This document shows, piece by piece, positions 17,024 through 24,447 of a stretch of DNA of 64,000 nt (its first letter is position 1; every line of letters begins with the position of its first letter). Origin of the DNA: Magnetospirillum sp. ME-1. Its GTDB lineage: Bacteria > Pseudomonadota > Alphaproteobacteria > Rhodospirillales > Magnetospirillaceae. The notes under the pieces were generated by a model. That model was given only the letters and a program-made list of their open reading frames with translations, was not told the origin of the DNA and made no database searches. The stretch spans positions 2,408,624 through 2,472,623 of the forward strand of contig NZ_CP015848.1 in the NCBI RefSeq assembly GCF_002105535.1, read 5' to 3'. The translations under genes and the position numbers were made by a program.

Positions 17024-17824
17024 TCATGCCACTTCAGTATTTTTAGTCGGATTGGGACGACCTCGCACCTGATACATCCGTGAAATCAGTCGAACCATTG
17101 ATGGATACATACGAGCATCAGCTTCAACAGCGATATCGTGTGGAACGCCGAATAAAGCTTCAGCGACAGCCCCGGCAATGCAGGCGATTGTATCTGAGTC
17201 GCCACCGATTGAGATCGCATTACGGATCGCCTCTTCGTAGGAGGTGGCCTCCAATGCACACGTCAATGCCTGGGGGACACTGCCTGGGCAGGTTTCATCA
17301 AATTCATACCATGGCCGAATTTCATCGACCGACTGGCTCATGTCGTAACCAAAGCGTTCCGTGATGAAGGACCGGATAGACGGGCGATCCTCCCCGTTGA
17401 ATGCCAGATAGATTGCCGATGCCGTCGCCACCGCTCCTGCGATCCCATCGGGGTGGTTGTGCGTCACTTCCGTCACCTTGATGGCGAGTTCAATTGCTTC
17501 ATCAAGGCTATAAGCCAGGAACCCAGCGGGACTGACCCGCATTGCCGCTCCATTGCCGTAGCTATTGTAGGGTGGCATATCAGGGCGACGAAGCCATGAA
17601 CCGAACATTCCTCCGTAACCTGCATCAGGAAATTCAGCCCCCCTTTTCCTCAAGGTAACTGCGGGGTCGGCGTCATCCAGCAACGCCTCCATGACGGCCA
17701 TGGTGCAGATGGTGTCGTCGGTGAAGAAGGAGGCCCCCTCAGTGAACAGCGGGAACGACCTGCTCTTGTGATTCTCAAACTCGTAGATCGACCCGATGAT
17801 ATCGCCTGCGATCGCACCATACAT
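17024..17824 (-). CDS. ADP-ribosylglycohydrolase family protein
   Basis: 266 residues from the ATG at 17824 (GGAG 11 bp upstream). The Mg-binding sites of the DraG/ADP-ribosylhydrolase fold are visible: TDDT at 35-38 and GGDSDT at 207-212, with NGAAMR at 91-96. The family cleaves ADP-ribose from Arg, Ser or nucleic acids or from small molecules. No ADP-ribosyltransferase is seen nearby, so the natural substrate is unknown. It is divergent from a WYL-domain regulator with about 120 bp between the ATGs, which suggests shared control. Confidence 0.92.
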   Translation of the reverse strand: MYGAIAGDIIGSIYEFENHKSRSFPLFTEGASFFTDDTICTMAVMEALLDDADPAVTLRKRGAEFPDAGYGGMFGSWLRRPDMPPYNSYGNGAAMRVSPAGFLAYSLDEAIELAIKVTEVTHNHPDGIAGAVATASAIYLAFNGEDRPSIRSFITERFGYDMSQSVDEIRPWYEFDETCPGSVPQALTCALEATSYEEAIRNAISIGGDSDTIACIAGAVAEALFGVPHDIAVEADARMYPSMVRLISRMYQVRGRPNPTKNTEVA

Positions 17825-17942
17825 GCCTGGGTTCTCCGTGAAATGGCGTGCTTTTAAGTTAACTTTCAATCCAGAACCCTACTGGCATCACATGACAGAC
17901 TCGGACATCATCAAGCATCGTCAGTGATCAGCATGGTGTCCA

Positions 17943-18923
17943 ATGAGATATGGCAAGACCGAAGCTCTATTGCAGTTGGCGTTGGAGTTGTCGGCCTCCC
18001 ATGGCGGGCTGTCGTTGAACGACATTGAGACGATGTTCGATGTTGGACGCCGGACCGCCCAGCGGATGCGGGATGCTATCGCCCGTGTATTTCCCCAGCT
18101 TGAGGAAGTCCCACAACCTGATCGAACGAAGCGATGGCGGCTGCCGACGAAAGCTCTTGGTCGGGTGTCTGAATTCCATATTGATGACATCATGGCACTG
18201 GAGATCGCCGCCGACATCCTTGACCGCGATAACCGCCCCGATGCAGCCATATCAGTACGAAGGGTTGAGGCAAAGGCACGGGCATCTCTGCAACCTGCTG
18301 ATGCCCGCAGAATGGAACCTGACCTGGAAGCATTGATGCAGGCAGAAGGCGTAGCGATGCGGCCAGGGCCTCGGTACAAGGTCAATCCTCAACTCGTGGA
18401 AAACCTTCGACACGCGATCCTGGCATGCCACGAGGTTCGAGTGCGTTATCGCCGCCGCTACGAAACGATAGAGCGTGACCGAACGATTCATCCCTACGGA
18501 ATCCTCTATGGTCAGCGACATTACCTGCTGGCATTCGTCCCCGAGGAAAATGAGGTCAGGAGCTACAGCTTCCCCAACATCATCGGTATCGAAGAAACGG
18601 GGAAATCGTTCATCCGCGATCCAAACTTCTCACTACCTGAATACGTTGCACGGTCATTCGGGGTTTATCAGCAAGAACCATTTAATGTCGTATGGCGGTT
18701 CAGCCCCGACGCGGCGGCAGATGCGAGAGATTTTCTGTTCCATCCCAGCCAGACTTTGGAAGATCAGCCTGACGGTGGTTTGATCATCCGATTCCAGGCT
18801 GGTGGTCTACTGGAAATGGCTTGGCACGTTTATCAATGGGGGGATGCCGTCGAGGTTCTGGAACCAGAAGAACTACGGATGATCCATGAGCGAAGCAAGG
18901 TCAGTTGGCCCGCACGGCCATGA
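17943..18923 (+). CDS. HTH-WYL domain transcriptional regulator
   Basis: 326 residues. The N-terminal 70 residues form a winged helix-turn-helix ('LSLNDIETMFDVGRRTAQRMRDAI'), then a linker helix (75-125), then a WYL domain (about 155-240) with 'IHPYGILYGQRHYLLAF' and 'SYSFPNIIGIE', and a C-terminal extension. In this copy the W-Y-L triad reads H-Y-L. WYL proteins often sense nucleotide or nucleic-acid ligands and control defence or DNA-repair genes. The likely target is the divergent ADP-ribosylglycohydrolase gene. A copy of its last codons and 3' flank recurs at 20426. Confidence 0.9.
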   Translation: MRYGKTEALLQLALELSASHGGLSLNDIETMFDVGRRTAQRMRDAIARVFPQLEEVPQPDRTKRWRLPTKALGRVSEFHIDDIMALEIAADILDRDNRPDAAISVRRVEAKARASLQPADARRMEPDLEALMQAEGVAMRPGPRYKVNPQLVENLRHAILACHEVRVRYRRRYETIERDRTIHPYGILYGQRHYLLAFVPEENEVRSYSFPNIIGIEETGKSFIRDPNFSLPEYVARSFGVYQQEPFNVVWRFSPDAAADARDFLFHPSQTLEDQPDGGLIIRFQAGGLLEMAWHVYQWGDAVEVLEPEELRMIHERSKVSWPARP

Positions 18924-19012
18924 TCACAGGTGACCGATTCTGACCGGACACATCTACAAACTATGCAAAGCATATCTCGATCCAGGTTAGGTTTTCACCA
19001 AGGGAGATAATA

Positions 19013-19375
19013 ATGGGTGCACATTTTCTGGCACTGATAGCCATGGTTATGACGGTAGCCCATCTGCATAAAAAGGGGCTGATCAATGCCAATTGGAGGG
19101 GAGATGTTCCGCTATATAAAAGTTTTTGGATTTTTGGGGTTGTTCCAATTTTAATTATTACATTATTTCGTCAATTATTTAACTCGAATTCTGGAGCATT
19201 GTTTATTCTGATCGTATTTCCTGTGTATCTTGTCTGGGCCACGGTTGGAATATGGCGATCTTCAAGCAGGTATAGATGTGCTGGTGGACACGTTGCCTTT
19301 AGTGTTCTGGCAAAGGTTGTGACGGCTATATTCATTTTAATAAACATAGTTGGGTTGGCTCCGATGTTTATGTAA
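19013..19375 (+). CDS. small membrane protein
   Basis: 120 residues with a GGGAG ribosome-binding site. Three or four hydrophobic segments are seen (about 4-19, 38-56, 64-83, 96-118), with a basic loop 'RSSSRYRC' between the third and fourth. It is probably an inner-membrane protein of unknown function and may form an operon with the next gene. Confidence 0.65.
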   Translation: MGAHFLALIAMVMTVAHLHKKGLINANWRGDVPLYKSFWIFGVVPILIITLFRQLFNSNSGALFILIVFPVYLVWATVGIWRSSSRYRCAGGHVAFSVLAKVVTAIFILINIVGLAPMFM

Positions 19376-19413
19376 ATTGGCGATTGACATATTCAACAAA
19401 TTGCGAGGTGAAA

Positions 19414-19617
19414 ATGAGGAAAATTGCAGCAATCATATTTGCGTCAGCACTGGTGATGGCAGGATTTTACATTGGCTATGGATTTGTAACCACCAGTGGT
19501 AATTTTTCGCTGATCATTGAGGGAAAGAAGAGGGCGTTCTTAGTTCTTGGCTCGGCTGTTTTTTTGATTTTTATTGGAATTGCCGTCATAATTGACGTCG
19601 CAAAGAAAAGTAAATGA
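19414..19617 (+). CDS. small two-pass membrane protein
   Basis: 67 residues from the ATG at 19414 (GAGGTG upstream). Hydrophobic segments at about 3-24 and 40-62 are separated by a short charged loop (EGKKR), and a Lys-rich tail ends it (AKKSK). It starts 38 bp after the membrane protein before it. Confidence 0.6.
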   Translation: MRKIAAIIFASALVMAGFYIGYGFVTTSGNFSLIIEGKKRAFLVLGSAVFLIFIGIAVIIDVAKKSK

Positions 19618-19644
19618 ATGGTGCACAGGGGGCTATCGTAACTC

Positions 19645-19983
19645 TCAAACTCTTAGCCCGCATTCCATCATGAGCGAGACGGCCATTCGATGAATTCGAA
19701 GCAACAATTTCTTTCCACCTTCCGTGCAGCGTGGCGTGGAGTCGATAAGAATTTCAAGGCATGTAATAAAATATGATGGGCTAAATCTCTTATTCACATT
19801 AGATGACAGAAAGAGAGGGACATTATGAAACGCCTCCCCGATTGCATGGATAATTATAACCGCATCACCACTACTGGCATTCAGTTCACTGCTACGCATA
19901 TATATAAAATTCATATGAAGCATTGACGACAAAGCCGCTTTCACATCTGGACGATTTTCCAAATCAATTTCGTCTTCAAACAT
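19645..19983 (-). CDS. hypothetical protein
   Basis: 112 residues from the ATG at 19983 (GGGGTG upstream); a GTG at 20007, directly after the stop of the preceding gene, is also possible. It is helical, with 'AVIIIHAIGEAFHNVPLFLSS' in the centre. Family unknown. It is probably co-transcribed with the gene at 20008-20310. Confidence 0.5.
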   Translation of the reverse strand: MFEDEIDLENRPDVKAALSSMLHMNFIYMRSSELNASSGDAVIIIHAIGEAFHNVPLFLSSNVNKRFSPSYFITCLEILIDSTPRCTEGGKKLLLRIHRMAVSLMMECGLRV

Positions 19984-20007
19984 ATCAACACCCCATTTGG
20001 GATTCAC

Positions 20008-20310
20008 TCATTCCCCTTCATGGAACCAGTCGCTTTCTGGAAGCCCTCGAAGATATGCGTCAATTTCAGCCAAAGCCCCATGATCCGCAGCCCATCGGAT
20101 ATGCTCTTCAAGACATTGTCGCTTAGACGATGGAGTTGCGTGCCACCATGCCGCAAGTATCAGAGGCAACGGCGGCATCCAACCTCCAGACGCCAATTGG
20201 CGGCGATTCGGTAGGAGCTTGAAGAGTGCATTCCAAGGATCGGGCATCGGACAAATCCGTCCGTTATCTTTGACGTATGCGATCAGTTCAGCTTTCGAAA
20301 CCTCTGCCAT
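20008..20310 (-). CDS. hypothetical protein
   Basis: 100 residues with a run of G as a strong ribosome-binding site. It contains two conserved-looking Trp blocks (MPDPWNALFKLLP and PLILAAWWHATPSSKRQCLEEHIRWAADHG). The second resembles the short helical domain in small proteins that end in 'L..L.E.DWFHEGE'. No function is known. Confidence 0.6.
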   Translation of the reverse strand: MAEVSKAELIAYVKDNGRICPMPDPWNALFKLLPNRRQLASGGWMPPLPLILAAWWHATPSSKRQCLEEHIRWAADHGALAEIDAYLRGLPESDWFHEGE

Positions 20311-20425
20311 TGCCCCCCCTTCATATCATTATCCTGGATCAGAAAATTATCATCACCGATGGATATGTCATGTTCGGTCACCTCTGCCGCCGATCATCAT
20401 CATACGGGGTTGGCAGAACTATATC

Positions 20426-20483
20426 TGAGCACAGCAAAGTCAGTTGGCTAGGACGGTGTTGCTCACAGATGACCGGTTCTGAC
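20426..20483 (+). pseudogene. relic copy of the WYL gene 3' end
   Basis: 58 bp match 18887-18944 without gaps at 46 of 58 positions. The match covers the last codons of the WYL gene (SKVSW) and about 20 bp past its stop codon. It is therefore a DNA-level duplicate, not a protein convergence. No upstream part of the gene is recognisable. Confidence 0.7.
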
Positions 20484-20537
20484 ATGGGTGTGATTCAGAA
20501 TGAAGACATGCATTTGCCATGATCTGGCAGGGTGGCG

Positions 20538-20618
20538 ATGTTTACATTATTCGGGTGGCTATTCGTAATCATAGGCATCGGCATGATCGTCAAAGGAGCA
20601 AAGGGACCGGACGAATGA
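20538..20618 (+). CDS. possible 26-residue membrane peptide
   Basis: ATG 20538 to TGA 20618 encodes a peptide with one hydrophobic helix (FTLFGWLFVIIGIGMIV) and a short charged tail (KGAKGPDE). An AGGG lies 5-8 bp before the ATG. This is typical of small single-pass membrane proteins, but the frame is short enough to arise by chance. Confidence 0.4.
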   Translation: MFTLFGWLFVIIGIGMIVKGAKGPDE

Positions 20619-20686
20619 TCCAGAAATTTCTGAACCAAGTAGCATCTCAAAGGCCCAGCTAAACTCCACATGGAATTAACTCTGAA

Positions 20687-21895
20687 ATGAGAATCATGGA
20701 TATAGCGAGATTCTTTGCTGGACTGACCATTCTCATTGCATGGCATTCTGCAAGTGCGGATGAAAATTCAAAATACAGAACGGTTGATGGTGGATACTCG
20801 CAAAATGGTGAAGTGAGTTCATATCGAGCACGTCAGGTTCATGAACATGATCTGGCATGGCTGCAAATTGATGATAAGTGCTTTCCTGCCACCGCCCGGA
20901 GGGCATTAGCAAAATTAATGCTCTATAAACCTCATGACTTTGCGTTTATTGACTTGGATGGCGATGGCATTGACGAAATAATCGTGTCATATGGAAATAG
21001 GCCGACAGGATCGCCAGAGCCGGAAATTGAAATACTAAAATCGAAAAATAATGCCTGGAAAGTTATTGGGGGATTTCGCGGCCTCTTCATTCTCACATGG
21101 GGGCGAGAGGATGAACCCGGAAGTTATTACAAAATAACATCGTATTATAATATGTACGGACACCAGAGGATTGCAATAACCACCCACGGCAAGGTCGGGT
21201 ACCGGAGGATGATCGAATCCATTAACCCAATGCCGATAGTGTCTTTTGTGCCATTCGACAGATCGCCACACCATAGCCTTCTATATAAAAGCAATAATTA
21301 TGGATGCGATCGACCACCCCAGCCAATTAACAAAAACATCAAACATACCGCCATCCTCGGTGATGTGGACGAACCAATGAGGTTAGCTCACATGGAGGCT
21401 GATCAAGGAAACCCCTATGCCTTTTTGTTACTTGGAGAGATATACAATTCAGATTTTGCTGATCAAGATAATTTGCTTCGTGCTGTGAAATGGTACCGTG
21501 CTGCGGCTGATGCAGGAATTCCACAAGCTCAATTTAATCTTGGCATGATGTACCGAGACGGCATGGGCGTTCCCCTGGATTACGCTGAAGCCGAAAAATG
21601 GATCGAAATGGCGGCCAAAGGCGGCACGCGAAATTCAGCTATATCAGGCGAACTCAATTTTAGCGAACAAGAATACTACCGGCGTGCTGTGAAAGGACAT
21701 CGTGCTTCGGCTGAAGCCGGAGTTCCACAAGCTCAATTCAGTCTTGGCATGATGTACCAGATCGGCATGGGCGTTCCCCCTGATCACGCTGAAGCAGAAA
21801 AGTGGATAGGATTGGCGGTTAAAGAAGGCACAAGGAAACCCGCCAAGTCCGGCCAAGGGTGGCGAAAAGAGCAAAATATCACCCCCATCAAGTAG
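20687..21895 (+). CDS. secreted Sel1-repeat protein
   Basis: 402 residues (399 from the ATG at 20696). A signal peptide (about 1-24, cleavage after SASA) is followed by a domain with 'FIDLDGDGIDEIIVSYG', an FG-GAP or calcium-loop-like segment. The C-terminal half has Sel1 repeats ('AVKWYRAAADAGIPQAQFNLG' type) near 264-305 and 335-375. The last two repeats are nearly identical at the DNA level, a recent duplication. Sel1 repeats form alpha-solenoids for protein binding. It probably acts in the periplasm as an adaptor. Confidence 0.85.
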   Translation: MRIMDIARFFAGLTILIAWHSASADENSKYRTVDGGYSQNGEVSSYRARQVHEHDLAWLQIDDKCFPATARRALAKLMLYKPHDFAFIDLDGDGIDEIIVSYGNRPTGSPEPEIEILKSKNNAWKVIGGFRGLFILTWGREDEPGSYYKITSYYNMYGHQRIAITTHGKVGYRRMIESINPMPIVSFVPFDRSPHHSLLYKSNNYGCDRPPQPINKNIKHTAILGDVDEPMRLAHMEADQGNPYAFLLLGEIYNSDFADQDNLLRAVKWYRAAADAGIPQAQFNLGMMYRDGMGVPLDYAEAEKWIEMAAKGGTRNSAISGELNFSEQEYYRRAVKGHRASAEAGVPQAQFSLGMMYQIGMGVPPDHAEAEKWIGLAVKEGTRKPAKSGQGWRKEQNITPIK

Positions 21896-22206
21896 GATGG
21901 CAAAATCACTAAACGCTAAGCCACTAAAATTCATCAACACCTGTCATGTCTGGATCGACTTGGTAATATCAATTTTAAGAAAATTATGAATCCGATAAAC
22001 CCCAGAAGCATTAGTATTCTCATGGCATTACCCCTGGTTCAACTGTGTCATGATCGATCCAGGGATCGTAACGAACGAGGGTGTCATATGCGGTCATGTG
22101 ATTCCAACTCGCTGGGATTTGAGCCTTCACGCGTCTCGAAGATGTGAGATGATTTTCTGATGGTGCCTGCTGTCGCAATCGGCCTACAACCACGGGGGAA
22201 TCGGAC
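21896..22206. other. intergenic spacer, no gene seen
   Basis: About 310 bp. Short frames only. The right end holds the GGGGGAA ribosome-binding site of the next gene. Confidence 0.4.
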
Positions 22207-23748
22207 TTGAAAATCATCTTGAGTCGCAAGGGGTTCGATTCTGCCAATGGAGGGAAGCCCAGTGCCATTCTGCCAGATGGAAGACTGATCCCGTTACCAA
22301 TCCCGTCAAAAAATGATCCCGCACGGTTTGATGACGTAGCAATCAATGGCGTGCAAATCGGTCAGATGGTTGAGGAGCTTACGGCGGGGAAAATCCAAAG
22401 GGGCGACAGGTGCCATCTTGATCCAGACCTGGATGCGTCAGCAGACAGACGCCTCGGATGGCGACCGAATCTTGGACAAATCAAAAGTGCTCAAGGGCAT
22501 TTAGCGAATCAGAAGGTAGGGGTAAACGACCTATTTCTGTTTTTTGGTTGGTTCCGCCATGTTGAACAAACCCCATCAGGTTGGAAATATGTTCCTGGCT
22601 CGCCCGACCTGCATGTCATTTTTGGGTGGCTTCGTATTGGGCGTATTGTGCGTTTGGGGCAAGGTGAATTGCCTGATCCGCTGGAGGCATTTGCCTTGCA
22701 CCCCCATCTTCATGGCCGGGACCACAAAAGCAACACGCTTTATCTGGCTTCAGACCGCTTGGACATTGATGGCGTTGATGCATGTGGTGGCGGCTTATTC
22801 CCACGAATCTCAGATGCCCTTATCCTAACAGATCGGCGACAAGCAAAACGCACGCTCTGGAGGCTTCCGCTTTGGATGATGCCGACCGAAGCCAGGGAGC
22901 CAATGAGTTACCACGCATCGGCAGATCGATGGAGCCTGCATGACGATGAATGCACGTTACAAACGGTCGATAAGGGACAGGAATTTGTTTTGGATTGCAA
23001 GAACAGGCCCGAAGCTGAAGCCTGGGTTCGGAACCTGTTCGGTTTGGTTGGAAATAGACGTATCAACGGTGGCGATTGTGAATCTGGAGGAGTCTCTGAT
23101 GCCATGCCAAGGAGATGCCAGACTCAAACGAGCCTGACCTCTGAGGTTAAAGTCTATCGGTATGTTGTTAAAGTTGATAAGGGATTCTCTCCGAATCCAT
23201 ACAATAAATTTTGTACACTTGCATGCTGCAAGCCATTAATACGAAAAAATGCCAGACCAGGAGATTGGGTTATCGGATTTGCTAATTCATCCCGTGGAAA
23301 TTCTCGTCTTATCTATGCAATGCAGGTTGGAGAGGTGCTGTCCTTTGATGAATATTACAAAAACAACAGATTTAAGGGGAGAATTGACAATATATACTGT
23401 GAGGAAAATGGAGTGCTTGTGCAGAAGCAAAACGATTATCACCGCGAGAAAGATTATGATAGAGACGTTTCTGGAAGGAATGCCTTGATAGCACGAGATG
23501 GTTTTTGGTGGTATTTCGGAAATAAAGCACCTGACATTATCAGTGCAATTGGCAATGGCGACGCTGCCACCAAAGATTACCGGACTGAAGCCATTAAACG
23601 GCTGCTATTTAAAGGCCAGAACTGCAAGGTAAGTGGCTTGCTTGGCAACGAAATCGGCATTCTCCATGGTTACCTTAAGAAAAACTGGCCAAACGGCGGC
23701 AAAATTGGTGAGCCTTTTGACGTACCGATACGCCCAAAATGCAGCTAA
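22207..23748 (+). CDS. Nmad3-Nmad2 fusion, predicted nucleotide-modification protein
   Basis: 513 residues from a TTG start with GGGGGAA upstream. The N-terminus 'MKIILSRKGFDSANGG' then 'LPDGRLIPLPIP' is the hallmark of nucleotide-modification-associated domain 3 (Nmad3), which runs to about 285. A linker of about 30 residues leads to a second domain (about 315-510) with 'YRYVVKVDKGFSPNPY', 'RPGDWVIGFA' and 'RLIYAMQVGEVLSFDEYY', typical of Nmad2. These domains were predicted from gene neighbourhoods to act in DNA base hypermodification; their chemistry is not established. They are usually separate proteins, so the fusion suggests they work as a pair. The assignment is from memory of the motifs. 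Confidence 0.75.
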   Translation: MKIILSRKGFDSANGGKPSAILPDGRLIPLPIPSKNDPARFDDVAINGVQIGQMVEELTAGKIQRGDRCHLDPDLDASADRRLGWRPNLGQIKSAQGHLANQKVGVNDLFLFFGWFRHVEQTPSGWKYVPGSPDLHVIFGWLRIGRIVRLGQGELPDPLEAFALHPHLHGRDHKSNTLYLASDRLDIDGVDACGGGLFPRISDALILTDRRQAKRTLWRLPLWMMPTEAREPMSYHASADRWSLHDDECTLQTVDKGQEFVLDCKNRPEAEAWVRNLFGLVGNRRINGGDCESGGVSDAMPRRCQTQTSLTSEVKVYRYVVKVDKGFSPNPYNKFCTLACCKPLIRKNARPGDWVIGFANSSRGNSRLIYAMQVGEVLSFDEYYKNNRFKGRIDNIYCEENGVLVQKQNDYHREKDYDRDVSGRNALIARDGFWWYFGNKAPDIISAIGNGDAATKDYRTEAIKRLLFKGQNCKVSGLLGNEIGILHGYLKKNWPNGGKIGEPFDVPIRPKCS

Positions 23749-23784
23749 ATAGCTACATCAACTTATAGTGATGCTACCTGCATC

Positions 23785-23821
23785 CGCAGGATATATACCT
23801 CTCGAAAGGGAGGTATCCGTC
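23785..23821 (+). promoter_or_regulatory. hairpin that would hide a ribosome-binding site
   Basis: The sequence ATACCTC-TCGAAAGG-GAGGTAT can fold with a 7-bp stem. The 3' arm contains the GGGAGG ribosome-binding site of the 34-codon frame that starts at 23822. If it forms in the RNA it would hold back translation until melted. Confidence 0.4.
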
Positions 23822-23926
23822 ATGAACGCCAGAATCTACCGGACTGATGGTGCAGGCACCGGAATCTATTGTTCATTCAACATTTCCGATGGCCGAGACA
23901 CAGAACTGCACTCGCAGCATAAATAG
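23822..23926 (+). CDS. possible 34-residue peptide
   Basis: ATG 23822 to TAG 23926, with a GGGAGG ribosome-binding site. The peptide (MNARIYRTDGAGTGIYCSFN...) is polar and not recognised. The good initiation region is the main support. Confidence 0.4.
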   Translation: MNARIYRTDGAGTGIYCSFNISDGRDTELHSQHK

Positions 23927-23946
23927 ACATGAAAGCGAGGTGCATT

Positions 23947-24123
23947 ATGGCAGAGCAATTAAATAACGTAATTTTGTTTCCAGATAATCAGGACAACGAC
24001 CCAGATCATTATGCTAAGCCATGTCCAAAATGTGGGTGAATATTTTACTTCATATCACTAACAAACAAAATCATATGTGAAAATTGCTTTGTAGCTGCTG
24101 AGTTTCATGATGATGATGTCTGA
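23947..24123 (+). pseudogene. small zinc-ribbon gene interrupted by an in-frame TGA
   Basis: From ATG 23947 the frame reads to 'KPCPKCG', then TGA at 24037-24039, then continues in the same frame with 'IFYFISLTNKIICENCF' and ends at TGA 24121. Together the two CxxC pairs make a normal zinc ribbon of 58 codons. The TGA splits the two halves. The simplest reading is a recent nonsense mutation (for example TGG to TGA). Confidence 0.55.
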
Positions 24124-24424
24124 AACTGAAAAATCCCTCGTTTCCGCAATCCAACATCGGCTGGGGGAACTGTCTTCCCGATACCCATCATCGATCATGC
24201 TGGCGGTCGATGACGAAGGCCGTGCCCACCTGCAAGCGGCCTTGGAGGATCGCCAGGGTGATGTGTTGCTCACCGATAACGGCGGCGGGGAATTGTCCGA
24301 CATCCATTGGCAAACGGTCCTGCACCATATCGGCTACGTAGCCGTCATCGTGTGGATGAGCGACCCCCGTGACTTGGCATTAGTCAGGAAGGCGTGTCGT
24401 GAGGTGGAGGGAAATTGCCGATAG
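24107..24424 (+). CDS. hypothetical protein
   Basis: 105 residues starting at a run of ATG codons that overlaps the end of the broken zinc-ribbon frame. It is acidic and alpha/beta in pattern (SSIMLAVDDEGRAHLQAAL, VAVIVWMSDPRDLALV). Unknown family. Its GC content is closer to the core than its neighbours are. Confidence 0.5.
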   Translation: MMMMSETEKSLVSAIQHRLGELSSRYPSSIMLAVDDEGRAHLQAALEDRQGDVLLTDNGGGELSDIHWQTVLHHIGYVAVIVWMSDPRDLALVRKACREVEGNCR

Positions 24425-24447
24425 GAATATACGGGAGAAAGTGACGA

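Noticed and set aside
24037-24039. Selenocysteine at the in-frame TGA
   Set aside because: No hairpin of the SECIS type is evident after the TGA and the position is not at a catalytic Cys; nonsense mutation is simpler.
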